A stretch of DNA of 64,000 bases from Bradyrhizobium jicamae (GCF_018130215.1 NZ_JAFCKQ010000031.1:1-64000), one strand, 5' to 3'. Positions 53,306 to 62,959 are shown, counted from the first letter of the stretch. A program made the numbers and translations. The notes: generated from the letters alone by a model not told the origin.

Positions 53306-55084
53306 TTGTCCGAGCGCGTGGAGCGGAGATTGGCGGCCGTGCTGGCGGCGGACATCGCCGGCTACAGCCGATTGATGGGCCGCGATGAAGAGCGCACGCT
53401 GGCCGAACTGAAGGTACTTCGCAAGACGCTGTTCGATACCTCGATTGCCACGCATCGCGGCCGGATCGTCAAAACCACCGGCGACGGCGTGCTGGCCGAA
53501 TTTGTCAGCGTCGTCGATGCCACGCGCTGCGCGGTGGACGTTCAGCGGGCAATGGTCGAGCACAATGTCGATGTGGCGCAGGAGCAGCGGATCGAGTTCC
53601 GCATCGGGATTCACGTTGGCGACATCATCATCGACGACAACGACATTTTCGGAGATGGCGTCAACATCGCGGCGCGACTTGAAGGCATCGCGATGCCGGG
53701 AGGCGTCTGCATTTCCGACGATGCGTACCGGCAGGTTCGCGGAAAACTGGATATCGCATTCGATGACATGGGCGTGCAGACGCTCAGGAACATCGCCGAG
53801 CCGATGCGCACATGGCATTTGCGGCTCTCAGGCGATGCCGCGCCACCGGACCGGACGGGAAGGGCACCGATCCAGGCCAGGGGACCTGCGCTCCCCGACA
53901 AGCCTTCCATTGTCGTCCTCCCATTCGACAACATGTCGGCGGAGGACGGGCAGGACTACCTCGCCGATGGCATCGTCGAGGCGATTACGGCGGCGCTGTC
54001 GTGCATTCGCTCCTTCTTCGTCATCGCACGCAGCTCCGCCTTTACCTACAAGGGCCGCAAGACCGATGCCCGGGAGATCGGCCGCGAGCTGGGCGTTGCC
54101 TATCTCCTCGAAGGCAGCGTGCAGAAGATCGGCAACCGTCTGAGGATCATCGTGCAGCTGATCGAGACTGAGGCGGGCGCACATGTCTGGAGCTCGCGCT
54201 ATGACGGCACGCTGGACGAGTTCTTCGACCTGCAGGATCGAATAACACAGCAGGTCGCCGGCGCCTTGCAGCCCTCGATCCGTCTGGCCGAGATCAAACG
54301 TTCCGAGCGCAGAAGGCCGCAGGACCTCAGTGCCTACGACTATACGATCAGGGCGATGCCGCACGCGTGGGCGCTGGAAAAGGCGGAAAGCGGCAGGGCC
54401 CTCGAATTGCTCGAAACCGCTTTGGCGATCGACCCCAGATATCCCCTGGCTCTCGCGCTTGCGGGCTGGTGCCACGCTCAGCGCGCGGTCTACAACTGGG
54501 CGGACGATATCGCAGGCAGCCAGGCCAAGGCGCGCTCGCTCGCCGAGCAGGCCGTCAATCTCAACGGCGACGATCCTCTCGTCCTGGCTGTGCTCGGGAC
54601 CGTCTATACGTTCGTGCGCAATTACGGGACCGCGCGGGTTCTGCTGGAACGGGCTCTGGCGCTCGACCCGAATTGCGCCTGGGCCTGGACCCGACTTGGC
54701 TGGATCGATAATTATTCGGATCGTCCGCAGAATGCGCGCCAGCATTTTGAACAGGCGCTCCGCCTCAGTCCGATCGACCCGATGAATTTCAACAACTACG
54801 CCGGCATTGGCTCCTCCCATGAAGTGGAGCAGGACTACGACAAGGCCGTGGAGTTCTACCGGCGCGCCCTTCAGGAGCGCCCGCACGCCACCTGGATCTA
54901 TCGCAATCTGGCATCATCGCTGGCAGGCGCCGGTCGAATCGACGAAGCGAACGCGGCATTCTCCGAAATGATGCAAAACTATCCCGGGATGACGGCCTCA
55001 AAGTTCAAGGAAGCCATGGTGTTTTCAGGTCCGACCCTGGATCGCATGGCCCGATGTCTCCAAAGCCTGGGTTTGCCGGAATAG
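53306..55084 (+). CDS. class III adenylate/guanylate cyclase with TolB-like and TPR domains, 592 aa
   Basis: TTG start after GGGAGG. The N-terminal cyclase domain (residues 1-175) has metal-binding D16 (LAADIAGYS) and D60 (TTGDGVLAEF) and IEFRIGIHVGDIIIDDNDIF. A TolB-like FlgO-type segment at about 200-330 (PSIVVLPFDNMSAEDGQDYL) follows, then TPR repeats to the end (DPNCAWAWTRLGWIDNYSDR). It has no membrane span. This multi-domain form is common in Bradyrhizobium; whether it makes cAMP or cGMP cannot be told. Confidence 0.9.
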   Translation: MSERVERRLAAVLAADIAGYSRLMGRDEERTLAELKVLRKTLFDTSIATHRGRIVKTTGDGVLAEFVSVVDATRCAVDVQRAMVEHNVDVAQEQRIEFRIGIHVGDIIIDDNDIFGDGVNIAARLEGIAMPGGVCISDDAYRQVRGKLDIAFDDMGVQTLRNIAEPMRTWHLRLSGDAAPPDRTGRAPIQARGPALPDKPSIVVLPFDNMSAEDGQDYLADGIVEAITAALSCIRSFFVIARSSAFTYKGRKTDAREIGRELGVAYLLEGSVQKIGNRLRIIVQLIETEAGAHVWSSRYDGTLDEFFDLQDRITQQVAGALQPSIRLAEIKRSERRRPQDLSAYDYTIRAMPHAWALEKAESGRALELLETALAIDPRYPLALALAGWCHAQRAVYNWADDIAGSQAKARSLAEQAVNLNGDDPLVLAVLGTVYTFVRNYGTARVLLERALALDPNCAWAWTRLGWIDNYSDRPQNARQHFEQALRLSPIDPMNFNNYAGIGSSHEVEQDYDKAVEFYRRALQERPHATWIYRNLASSLAGAGRIDEANAAFSEMMQNYPGMTASKFKEAMVFSGPTLDRMARCLQSLGLPE

Positions 55085-55108
55085 CGGAGCGCCTTCGACT
55101 CCTCGATC

Positions 55109-55555
55109 TCACCGTGCGGCTGTCGTGCCGGTCGGAGCTGATATCTCGACCGGCTCGTAATTCTCCGCCACGCAATTGTCGTCGGTGTCGACGTGCCGGC
55201 GATCGTAGATCGTGCTGTTGTCGATGAAGATGCGATAGGTCTGGGTGCCGAGCGGCTTGCCGATCACCGAGTTGAGCTCGGCGCGCACGCAGGCGGTCCA
55301 GCCGGTGCCGCGGGGATCGTGCAGCGGCGTCGAGACCCGCACATGGCTCGGCTGCGAGCCCGCGGTGAAAACCGATTCCAGCTTCGCGCCGACCAGTTGC
55401 TTGACATCGGGAGGCGCTTCGAGCGGTGCCGGATCCGAGGCCTTGACCTTCAGCAGATCCGGCCACACCGCGTGGCTGTCCGCCAGCCCGCAGCCACTCA
55501 ACATGAAGGCGGCGCCGAACAGCAGCGCCGCCACGTCCACACGTCCCTGTCCCAT
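55109..55555 (-). CDS. lipoprotein, 148 aa
   Basis: The lipobox LSGC at 19-22 (FMLSGCGLADS) follows a short signal peptide. The mature part has CVRAELNSVIGKPLGTQTYR and ends SAPTGTTAAR, with a Cys pair that may bond. Likely a periplasm-facing lipoprotein. Family not recognised. Confidence 0.7.
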   Translation of the reverse strand: MGQGRVDVAALLFGAAFMLSGCGLADSHAVWPDLLKVKASDPAPLEAPPDVKQLVGAKLESVFTAGSQPSHVRVSTPLHDPRGTGWTACVRAELNSVIGKPLGTQTYRIFIDNSTIYDRRHVDTDDNCVAENYEPVEISAPTGTTAAR

Positions 55556-55712
55556 GGAATTTATTTAATGTGCGGCCGCCAAGATTGCGCCCCCCTGGTG
55601 GCATTGAATCCGCTTCGCGCCGGCGTTTTGTCGATCAACAAATGCTGATAGACAAGTCATCTTCGACGTCCGGGTGTTGCCGGATATTTCTGTGCCTGCG
55701 GGGAGAGGTGAC

Positions 55713-55943
55713 ATGAAGAGGCTTACGATTGCGGCCGTCATTCTGGCCGTCGTTGCGACCCCCGTGCTGGCCCAGGGCCGGCGGGGAGGACCGAAGGACG
55801 ACAAGGCAGCGACGGACAAGAAGCCGAAGGTCGACGAGAAAGCCTACAAGGCCGCGCTTGATCGCATCCCCGAGCCGAAAGAGAAGTACGATCCCTGGGG
55901 CGTGACCAAAAAGGACACTGATCCGGCGAAGAAGCCGAAATAG
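55713..55943 (+). CDS. small secreted protein with DPWG motif, 76 aa
   Basis: Signal peptide (MKRLTIAAVILAVVATPVLA, cleaved before QGRR) then a Lys-rich mature chain ending DPWGVTKKDTDPAKKPK. It shares the core EKAYKAALDRIPEPKEKYDP-WG with the protein encoded at 62068 (QKAYKDSLSKIPDAKGSSDP-WG), so the two are paralogues. Ribosome site AGAGGTG. Function unknown; it may be periplasmic and bind an anionic partner. Confidence 0.65.
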   Translation: MKRLTIAAVILAVVATPVLAQGRRGGPKDDKAATDKKPKVDEKAYKAALDRIPEPKEKYDPWGVTKKDTDPAKKPK

Positions 55944-56094
55944 GTCCGCGACAATCGCTCCTGAATTGATCGTCGGGAGGCCGCGATGGCGGAGATCGTT
56001 TCCGCGGGGGTGGATACCGAGACGCCGATGGCGTAAATCGTTGGCTCGCAAGGTGCGGCAGATCCCGGAATGATCGCATCGGCCGGAGGAAGCG

Positions 56095-58140
56095 ATGCGA
56101 TCTCTGTATCGACTGCTTGCTGTATTGCTGCTGTGCGCGTCATCGGCCATGGCGTCGGAGCACTCGGCCTGGGAGTTCTGGGGCGGTGATCGCGGTGGAC
56201 AGCGCTTTTCCGAACTGACGCAGATCACGCCTGACAATGTCGGCAACCTCGTACGCGCCTGGACGTTCCACACCGGCGATCTCGCGGCGCGCGCCCCCGA
56301 GGTGATGAAGCGCACCAAGTTCGAGACCACCCCGCTGTTGGTCGAGGACAGCCTGATCTTCTGCAGCCCGTTCAACGAGGTGATTGCGCTCGATCCCGGC
56401 AGCGGCGCGCAGAAATGGCGCTACGATCCGAAGATCAGCACTGCACAGCGGCCGGCCAACCGCTTCGTCTGTCGCGGCGTCGCCTATTGGGTCGATGATC
56501 GCGCTGCGGAAGGCACCGCCTGCCGGTCGCGGATCTTCACCGGCACGAATGACGCGCGCCTGATCGCGCTCGATGCGAAGACCGGAAAACCCTGCGCGGA
56601 TTTCGGCAGCGGCGGCGAGGTCAGGATCGATCCCGGCACGAGGCTCGAATGGCCCGGCGAATTCCAGATCACGTCGGCGCCGGTGACCGGGCATGGCGTC
56701 GTGGTGGTGGGCTCGTCGATCTCGGACAACCGCCGCGTCGATGCGCCGGGCGGGGCGGTGCGTGCCTATGACGCGCGGACCGGGCAGCCGCGCTGGAGTT
56801 TTGATCCGCTCGTGCGTGACGGGGTCGCCGCCGGAGGCGGCAATGTGTGGGCGCCGATGTCGGTCGACGAGGCAAGAGGCCTGGTGTTCCTGCCGACGAC
56901 GTCGCCGAGCCCGGACTTCTGGGGCGGCAAGCGGCCGGGCAACAATGAGCACGCCAACTCCGTTGTGGCGCTGCGGATCGAGACCGGCGAACTGGCCTGG
57001 GCCTTCCAGACCGTGCATCACGACGTCTGGGATTACGACCTGCCGGCGCAGCCGACACTGGCGCGGATCGACACCGGCGATGGCATGCGCGACGTCGTGA
57101 TCCAGCCGACCAAGCAGGCCTTCGTGTTCGTGCTCGACCGCGACACCGGCAAGCCGGTCTGGCCGGTCGAGGAGCGCGCGGTGCCGCAGGATGGCGCGGA
57201 GGGCGAAGTTCTGTCGCCGACGCAGCCGTTCCCGACCCACGTGCCGCCGCTGATGCCGCAGCGGATCACGGCCGACGACGTGGTAGGTGGCCTCGACCGT
57301 TCGGCCTGCGAGAAACTGCTTGGCGCCTCGCGCAATGAAGGCCTCTTCACGCCGCCCTCGACGCAAGGCACGGTGATCTACCCGATGACCGGCGGCGGCG
57401 TGAACTGGGGCAGCGCGGCGTTCGATCCCGTCAACCAGATCCTCTACGCCAACACCAGCCACGCCATCCACATCGTCAAGCTGATCCCGCGCGAGGAGGC
57501 CAGGGGATTCAGTTCGCCGCCCGGCCATGATTTCGGCCCGCAGGCGGGGACGCCGTTTGCGATGTCGCGCTGGCTTGCGACGTCGCCGCTCGGCATGCTC
57601 TGCCACAAGCCGCCCTGGGGCGAGATGGTCGCGGTCGACCTGAAGGCCGGCAGGATCCTCTGGCATTCGTCGGTCGGCACCACCGAGGATCTGGCGCCGC
57701 TCGGCATTGCGCTCCATACCGGCACGCCGCTGGTCAACGGCGTCGCGATCACCGCGGGCGGGCTGGTGTTCACCGGCGCGGTGGATGCCTATCTGCGCGC
57801 CTTCGATGCGAAGTCGGGACGCGAGCTGTGGCAGGGCCGGCTGCCGGTGCCGGGCGTCGCCAATCCGATGACCTATCTCTGGAAGGGCGAGCAGTATGTC
57901 GCGATCGGCGCCGGCGGGCATTCCGAAGCCGGCACCTCGATCGGAGACAGCGTGGTGGCGTTCCGCCTGGCGCGCCCGGGCGAGGGGCCGTCGCTGTGGT
58001 CGCGCACGATCGATCGTCCCGGCGGACGGTTCTTGGTCAAGGCGGTCGAGGCGGGTCTTGCGCTCGTCGCGCTTGTTGCACTCGTCGCGGTGCTGTGGCG
58101 TCGGCGGCGGGCGCGCCGCAACGTCGCTGCATCGTCATGA
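56095..58140 (+). CDS. membrane-anchored PQQ-dependent dehydrogenase, 681 aa
   Basis: Signal peptide (residues 1-20, ending AMAS) then an eight-bladed propeller (WEFWGGDRGGQRFSELTQIT, then FQTVHHDVWDYDLPAQPTLA, the second typical of glucose/quinate-type quinoproteins). The C-terminus is one membrane span followed by RRRRARRNVAASS. The periplasmic enzyme would pass electrons to ubiquinone. The substrate is uncertain (a sugar or polyol). Confidence 0.88.
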   Translation: MRSLYRLLAVLLLCASSAMASEHSAWEFWGGDRGGQRFSELTQITPDNVGNLVRAWTFHTGDLAARAPEVMKRTKFETTPLLVEDSLIFCSPFNEVIALDPGSGAQKWRYDPKISTAQRPANRFVCRGVAYWVDDRAAEGTACRSRIFTGTNDARLIALDAKTGKPCADFGSGGEVRIDPGTRLEWPGEFQITSAPVTGHGVVVVGSSISDNRRVDAPGGAVRAYDARTGQPRWSFDPLVRDGVAAGGGNVWAPMSVDEARGLVFLPTTSPSPDFWGGKRPGNNEHANSVVALRIETGELAWAFQTVHHDVWDYDLPAQPTLARIDTGDGMRDVVIQPTKQAFVFVLDRDTGKPVWPVEERAVPQDGAEGEVLSPTQPFPTHVPPLMPQRITADDVVGGLDRSACEKLLGASRNEGLFTPPSTQGTVIYPMTGGGVNWGSAAFDPVNQILYANTSHAIHIVKLIPREEARGFSSPPGHDFGPQAGTPFAMSRWLATSPLGMLCHKPPWGEMVAVDLKAGRILWHSSVGTTEDLAPLGIALHTGTPLVNGVAITAGGLVFTGAVDAYLRAFDAKSGRELWQGRLPVPGVANPMTYLWKGEQYVAIGAGGHSEAGTSIGDSVVAFRLARPGEGPSLWSRTIDRPGGRFLVKAVEAGLALVALVALVAVLWRRRRARRNVAASS

Positions 58141-58202
58141 ACGAGAGCGGCGCGTTGTCAAACCGAGCGGCCTTGTCTTTTCGAGCCCCGTGGCGAGAAT
58201 TG

Positions 58203-58577
58203 ATGATCAGGAGTTATGGGGCGACGGCTGTGCGCATCCACAACATCTTTGCCGACGAAAACGGAGACACGCATTTTCGTGACATCGACATCGACATGAT
58301 CGAACACGGCCCTGATGGCTCAACTTCGGGACGGCTTCCTGCCACCGGGATCTATTTCCGCACGACCCCGGCCGATTGGTTCTTTGACTGGCACCCGGCT
58401 ACTCGGCGGCAATACGTGATTAATCTCGACGCGCCCAACAAGATAACGGCCAGCGACGGAGAGACCCGCATCATCGGCGTCGGCGAAATTATCTTGATTG
58501 AGGACTTGCACGGAAAGGGACATCTTTCTCAGGCGGTAGGGCAGATGAGGCGATCCGTGATGATCCCCATTGACTGA
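58203..58577 (+). CDS. cupin-like protein, 124 aa
   Basis: ATG at 58203 gives MIRSYGATAVRIHNIFADEN. An alternative ATG at 58137 overlaps the PQQ dehydrogenase stop (ATGA) and would add 22 residues, which would support translational coupling. The core reads WHPATRRQYVINLDAPNKIT and IIGVGEIILIEDLHGKGHLS, a double-stranded beta helix with His near the metal site. Possibly a cupin enzyme or sensor. Confidence 0.7.
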   Translation: MIRSYGATAVRIHNIFADENGDTHFRDIDIDMIEHGPDGSTSGRLPATGIYFRTTPADWFFDWHPATRRQYVINLDAPNKITASDGETRIIGVGEIILIEDLHGKGHLSQAVGQMRRSVMIPID

Positions 58578-58787
58578 CCGCGAGGGAAGCTGACGTCACC
58601 GAGGAACGTGCGTGTCCGCTTAGGGTCAAAGCCGTCAATAGCGACGGAGCTGGGGGACTTCCGGTTCACGTCGGGAAGCCGACGTTCCCGATCGTCATAC
58701 AGATCGTCGGCTAAGGGCCAAATCGGAAATGGCCACCCTGGCTCTACTTATCGGCTCGTCGCCCGGCAGGCCTTCCCGCTCGAGCCG

Positions 58788-59219
58788 TCAACGCGCAGCG
58801 TTGTAGACATCCCGCAGGACGTGCGTCTCAAGCTCCAGATCCTCCAGCCGATGCTTGACTATGTCGCCAATGCTGACGATACCGACGAGCTTGCCATCGC
58901 GCAGCACCGGCACGTGGCGCACGCGATGATGCGTCATCAGCTTCATCACGCGATCGACACTCTCCTCTGGAGACACGCTGGTCACACCGTACTGCATGAT
59001 TTCCTTCACAAGCGTCGACCCAGCTTCCTCGCCATAGCGAGAAAATGCGTGAACGATTTCGCGTTCGGTAATGAGACCAAGAACTGAGTTCTCACTTGTC
59101 ACCACGAGGGCACCAATATTCTTTGCGCGCAGCCAGTCTGCCGCCCTCTTGATGGTGACGTCCGCAGATATTGTTGTGACGTCGGTACCCTTCCGCTTCA
59201 GAATGTTTTCGATGGTCAT
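58788..59219 (-). CDS. two-CBS-domain protein, 143 aa
   Basis: Two tandem CBS motifs: residues 1-65 (TISADVTIKRAADWLRAKNI, GALVVTSENSVLGLITEREI) and 72-135 (SPEESVDRVMKLMTHHRVRH, VPVLRDGKLVGIVSIGDIVK). They bind adenine nucleotides and act as energy sensors; a free-standing pair usually regulates a partner. Confidence 0.9.
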   Translation of the reverse strand: MTIENILKRKGTDVTTISADVTIKRAADWLRAKNIGALVVTSENSVLGLITEREIVHAFSRYGEEAGSTLVKEIMQYGVTSVSPEESVDRVMKLMTHHRVRHVPVLRDGKLVGIVSIGDIVKHRLEDLELETHVLRDVYNAAR

Positions 59220-59408
59220 GCTCTCCTCCCATCGTATGGGTCAGCCGCCTGTCTCGCGAATGCGACTGGAAACATGTAGACGCAAACCTTACCACTTTTG
59301 CGGACGGGCGGAAGAATTGAAGCCTCTGAACGAACGTCAATTGTGCGTCACCGCAAACTTGATGAAGTCCGCGATGGGTCATTCTCGACGGATTTCAACG
59401 GGCTTCGC

Positions 59409-59436
59409 AATGTCCGCTTCTGCGGAAACGGACATT
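59409..59436. repeat. short palindromic repeat
   Basis: AATGTCCGCTTC (59409-59420) and GAAACGGACATT (59425-59436) pair with one mismatch around TGCG. It resembles part of a dispersed intergenic repeat of rhizobia. Confidence 0.5.
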
Positions 59437-59623
59437 GGACCGCTGGCGTTTATGAGTACACGCCCTGGATCGGTGCACGGCATTGCCCCCTTGGGTTGGG
59501 GCTGTGCGGCCATCGGGTAGCGCTGTGGGTCACGTTCGGCGCCCGTAAGTCCCCACTGTAAGTCTACTATCCGCCGGCAACATCGGCCCGCGCATTCTGA
59601 CAAATAGAAATCGCTATATGGTC

Positions 59624-60085
59624 TTATTGGGGAAGCATCGCGAACGCGCTGGACACCATCGCCACCGGCTTGTTGTCGGTGGCGGAGGAAAGCGTGACGC
59701 GGCCGAAGCTCATGGTGCGGCCGAGCCGCACCACGCGCGCATCCGCCAGCACGTCGGACGACATCACCGCGCGCATGAAATGCGTGGTCTGGTCGACCGT
59801 GGTCATGGGACGATAACCCTTGTTGGCGGCGAGATTGGCCAGCACCATGGCGGTGTCGGCAAACGCCATCAGCGCCTGGCCGCACACGATGCCGCCGTTG
59901 CGGCAGAGGCGTTCGGAGAACGGCATGCGCAGCACGGCGCCGGGCTGCCAGTCGGCCGCGTTGCCGGGCGGCGGCGTGAAGTCGAACTGCTCGACCGACA
60001 GGTTGAGGTCCAGCACCCATGGCGCAAACACCTCGCCGAGCACGCGTCGCGCGTCCTCGATCCCGAATTCATTGGCCTGCTGCAT
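59624..60085 (-). CDS. PaaI-type hotdog thioesterase, 153 aa
   Basis: The ATG at 60085 (MQQANEFGIEDARRVLGEVF) is preferred over the 60178 frame. The hotdog signature is RNGGIVCGQALMAFADTAMV, then PMTTVDQTTHFMRAVMSSDV and GRTMSFGRVTLSSATDNKPV. Asp in ADTAM and the nearby G match the acyl-CoA thioesterase site. It likely hydrolyses acyl-CoAs. Confidence 0.85.
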   Translation of the reverse strand: MQQANEFGIEDARRVLGEVFAPWVLDLNLSVEQFDFTPPPGNAADWQPGAVLRMPFSERLCRNGGIVCGQALMAFADTAMVLANLAANKGYRPMTTVDQTTHFMRAVMSSDVLADARVVRLGRTMSFGRVTLSSATDNKPVAMVSSAFAMLPQ

Positions 60086-60120
60086 GACGTCCCGTTCCCC
60101 CTGCTGATAGGTTGTTTGTT

Positions 60121-60225
60121 CTAGAGCATGATCCGGAAAAGTGTGTAGCGGTTTTCCGAAAAGATCATGCTCAAACAAAGAGCTAAAGCGCGATGACGAT
60201 TCAGCCTTATCTCATCGCGCTTTAG
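60121..60225. repeat. dispersed palindromic repeat with two hairpins
   Basis: GAGCATGATC (60124-60133) mirrors GATCATGCTC (60163-60172). CTAAAGCGCGATGA (60183-60196) mirrors TCATCGCGCTTTAG (60212-60225), a perfect 14-bp stem. The second hairpin overlaps the amidase stop and may also terminate transcription. Confidence 0.75.
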
Positions 60226-61697
60226 CCCTGCGTCACATGCACGCCCGGCTTTTCGCCGCCGTTCCACTTGCCGCCGATCGCGCGCTCGATCTGCGCGGCC
60301 AGCTGCAGCAACAGCCCGTCATTGGCCTGTTTCGCGATCGCCTGGATACCGAGCGGCAGGCCGTGCTCGTTGGTCGCGAGCGGCAGCGAGATCGCGGGGA
60401 TGCCGCAGAGATTGGCGAGCGGCGTAAAGGCGAAATTGCGCCAGAGATTGCCGAACCAGTCCAGCACCGACGGATTGTCGCTGGTGGTCAGGTATTCCGT
60501 GGTGCCGACCTTCGGCGTAGGCAGCGCCGTGATCGGCGTCAGGATGATGTCCCAATCCTCGAAGAATGCGCCGAAGCCGCGCGAGGTGGTGTTGAAGACG
60601 GCCTGCATGCGCGCACGATCGGCGAATGAGGTGTGCCGGCCATGCTCCCAGATCCGGATATTGATCGGCTCGATCAGCTCGGCTGGTGGCCGATCCAGTC
60701 CGCGCGCCGCGAGCATGTTGCTGATCACGACGGCGAAATTACTGATGTAGCAGGTGGTCTGCGCCGCGAACGCTTCGCGATAGTCGATTGCGGGCAGGGC
60801 AAGGTCGACCCGATGGCCGAGGCCAACGAGGAAGCGGCCGACCCGCTCGAGCTCGGAGGCAATGTGCGGTGTCGCGCGATAGTCGCCCCATTGATGCGAC
60901 AGCGCGATTTTCAGCGGCGCCGGATCGCGCGCGATGGTCGCCGTGTACGGCTCGGACGGGGTCCAGAACGGCATGAATTCGCCGGGCGCGCCGCCGCGGC
61001 AGGCGTCGACAAAGGCCGCGGTGTCGCGCACCGAGCGCGACTGGCAGCCCTGGATCGAGACCAGCCCCGAGAGATCGGACAGGTGTGGCGCCAGCGAGAA
61101 CACGCCGCGCGAGACTTTCAACCCGATATTGCCGTTGACGCCGGCGGGGATGCGGATCGAGCCGCCGCCGTCGGTCGCGTGTGCGATCGGCACCACGCCG
61201 GCTGCGACCATCGCCGCGCTGCCGGCCGACGAGCCGCAGGTGGTGTAGTCGGTATTCCAGGGGTTGCGCGTGATGTAGACGGCCGGGTTCTCGGCCGAGC
61301 TGCACACCCCGAATTCCGGCGTCGTGGTGCGGCCGATCAGATTGAGCCCGGCCTTGCGCAGCTTGGTGGTGAGGAAGGTGTCCGCCGCGGCGCGGTTGCC
61401 GCGCATCATCAGCGAGCCCATTTCCTGCAGGCGCCCCTTCATCGTGGGGCCGAGATCCTTCATCAGGAAGGGCAGGCCGGCGAAAGGCCCGTCAAGATCG
61501 GCGCCATCGCGCGAAGGGTCAGCGATCACGTCGTCGAACAGCTCGACCACGCCGGAGAGCGCACCATCGACCTTGGCGACACCGGCCTCGGCCTGTGCCG
61601 CCAGCTCCCGAGGGCTGATCTCGCCCCGCCGGACGCGCGCGGCGAGTGCCATCCCGTCATGCTGCGCCCACTCGTCCCAGCTCATCGCCAAAGTCAT
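60222..61697 (-). CDS. amidase-signature family hydrolase, 491 aa
   Basis: The triad is visible: K80 (PFLMKDLGP), S156 (TTCGSSAGSAAM) and S180 (DGGGSIRIPA). The Gly/Ser-rich core and length fit. It would cleave amide or ester bonds of unknown small substrates. It ends inside a palindromic repeat. Confidence 0.92.
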   Translation of the reverse strand: MTLAMSWDEWAQHDGMALAARVRRGEISPRELAAQAEAGVAKVDGALSGVVELFDDVIADPSRDGADLDGPFAGLPFLMKDLGPTMKGRLQEMGSLMMRGNRAAADTFLTTKLRKAGLNLIGRTTTPEFGVCSSAENPAVYITRNPWNTDYTTCGSSAGSAAMVAAGVVPIAHATDGGGSIRIPAGVNGNIGLKVSRGVFSLAPHLSDLSGLVSIQGCQSRSVRDTAAFVDACRGGAPGEFMPFWTPSEPYTATIARDPAPLKIALSHQWGDYRATPHIASELERVGRFLVGLGHRVDLALPAIDYREAFAAQTTCYISNFAVVISNMLAARGLDRPPAELIEPINIRIWEHGRHTSFADRARMQAVFNTTSRGFGAFFEDWDIILTPITALPTPKVGTTEYLTTSDNPSVLDWFGNLWRNFAFTPLANLCGIPAISLPLATNEHGLPLGIQAIAKQANDGLLLQLAAQIERAIGGKWNGGEKPGVHVTQG

Positions 61698-61860
61698 GTC
61701 GATTCCTTTTCTGCTTTGTTTCGTACTGTAATTTGCTGCCGCCGCGGGTCAAATCACCGCAGGATGTGACGGCGCAGGGCCGCTCCCTGAGGTGTCCGGT
61801 GGCTTGAAAATGCCCCAGTTTTGAGGCCGTATGGCGCCTCGTCAGGGGATGGGGACATCC

Positions 61861-61992
61861 ATGTTTCGCAGGTTGATAATGCTGGGCAGCGTGATTGCGG
61901 TCGGATTCGCGCTCAATGGCTGCACCAAGTGCGGTCCGATCTGGGATGACTGGGTGCAGTCGCCGAAGACCTGCAAATCAGACAACCTGTAG
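61861..61992 (+). CDS. small lipoprotein, 43 aa
   Basis: ATG at 61861 (MFRRLIMLGSVIAVGFALNG) ends in a lipobox LNGC, followed by TKCGPIWDDWVQSPKTCKSD and NL-stop. Such tiny lipoproteins with two extra cysteines are frequent in Bradyrhizobium. No role known. Confidence 0.7.
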   Translation: MFRRLIMLGSVIAVGFALNGCTKCGPIWDDWVQSPKTCKSDNL

Positions 61993-62067
61993 AGCGCGCG
62001 CGAGGCGCGTCGGGCGGTGGTTTATTGCGGTGATCAACCGCGTTGGAAATACAAACGGAGCGTCCCA

Positions 62068-62352
62068 ATGAGAATTCTGAGCGCGGTTGTGGTCGCGGTG
62101 CTGTTCACGGCGCCGGCCCTTGCGCAGATGCCGCATATCAACATGCTTCCCGAGGACAAGTACAAGACCGACGATGAGAGGGAGCAGGACAAGGCCAACC
62201 AGAAGGCCTACAAGGACTCGCTGAGCAAGATTCCGGATGCCAAGGGCTCGTCAGATCCCTGGGGCGCGGTGCGCAGCGACGCGCCGAAGGCGGCGGCCCA
62301 TCCCGCCAAGCCGAAGACCAAGACCGGAAGCGCCGCGAAGGCCGGCCAGTAA
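62068..62352 (+). CDS. small secreted protein with DPWG motif, 94 aa
   Basis: Signal peptide (MRILSAVVVAVLFTAPALAQ), then a Lys-rich chain with QKAYKDSLSKIPDAKGSSDP-WGAVRSD. It is a paralogue of the 55713 product by the AYK..L..IP..K...DPWG core. It follows the small lipoprotein by 75 bp, so the two may be cotranscribed. Confidence 0.7.
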   Translation: MRILSAVVVAVLFTAPALAQMPHINMLPEDKYKTDDEREQDKANQKAYKDSLSKIPDAKGSSDPWGAVRSDAPKAAAHPAKPKTKTGSAAKAGQ

Positions 62353-62450
62353 GGCTCCTCCGCACCGCGGCGGAGGCTGCGCGCGGACTCGGATTCGGCA
62401 GGCGCGCGCCCTATATTGGGGGCGTCGTCAGTTGGTTCGGAGTTGCGACA

Positions 62451-62681
62451 ATGGTGTTTCGTCCGCGCGATCTCGCCAGCCGCATGGCAGGGCGGCGAAA
62501 GCCGGATGACGGCTTTCTGCGCGAGACCTTCACCTTGCCGCGCGATCAGGCGCGCTCCCGCGCCCGCGACTTCCTCGCGCGCTACCCGAAGGCCGCCTAT
62601 ATGAGTTCGGTGGAGAGCTGGCGCGAACTCCCCGGCGGCGACATCGAGTTCACGATGCGGCGTCTCGCCAGCGCCGACTAA
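62451..62681 (+). CDS. conserved hypothetical protein, 76 aa
   Basis: MVFRPRDLASRMAGRRKPDD, then ARDFLARYPKAAYMSSVESW and PGGDIEFTMRRLASAD. A basic N-terminus and a short helical body with no known domain. Reads in the same direction as the DPWG gene. Confidence 0.55.
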   Translation: MVFRPRDLASRMAGRRKPDDGFLRETFTLPRDQARSRARDFLARYPKAAYMSSVESWRELPGGDIEFTMRRLASAD

Positions 62682-62693
62682 CTTTTCAGCCCG

Positions 62694-62752
62694 GATTCTT
62701 GTTTTGACGCGCTTTCTTCACGCGTACCGGTGTCCCATCGCATCGAAAGCGC
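62694..62752. repeat. interspersed repeat, copy 2 (inverted)
   Basis: In reverse orientation this matches the element at 28234-28295; TTGACGCGCTTTCTTCACGC is the complement of the shared core. It lies directly before the convergent gene below. Confidence 0.7.
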
Positions 62753-62755
62753 TTT

Positions 62756-62959
62756 CTAATCCTTGTCGTTCTCGCGTGCCTGTTGCTGCTGGATCTTTTT
62801 CAGCTCACGGTCGATCCGCAACTCGACGCGGCGGATCGCCAGCAAATTGAGTTTGGCCTCGGTCCTTCCGGTGAAGGCGCGGTCTCCGATCTGGAAGCGC
62901 CAGGCCCAGATGCCGATCGCAACCTGGGTGACGCTGAACTCGACGCCCCTGTGAATCAT
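62756..62959 (-). CDS. conserved hypothetical protein, 67 aa
   Basis: MIHRGVEFSVTQVAIGIWAW, then RFQIGDRAFTGRTEAKLNLL and ELKKIQQQQARENDKD. A beta-rich start and a Gln-rich helical tail. Unknown role; typical of small rhizobial conserved proteins. Confidence 0.6.
   Translation of the reverse strand: MIHRGVEFSVTQVAIGIWAWRFQIGDRAFTGRTEAKLNLLAIRRVELRIDRELKKIQQQQARENDKD

Noticed and set aside
56140..57921. Minus-strand frame of 593 codons
   Set aside because: Antisense of the PQQ dehydrogenase.
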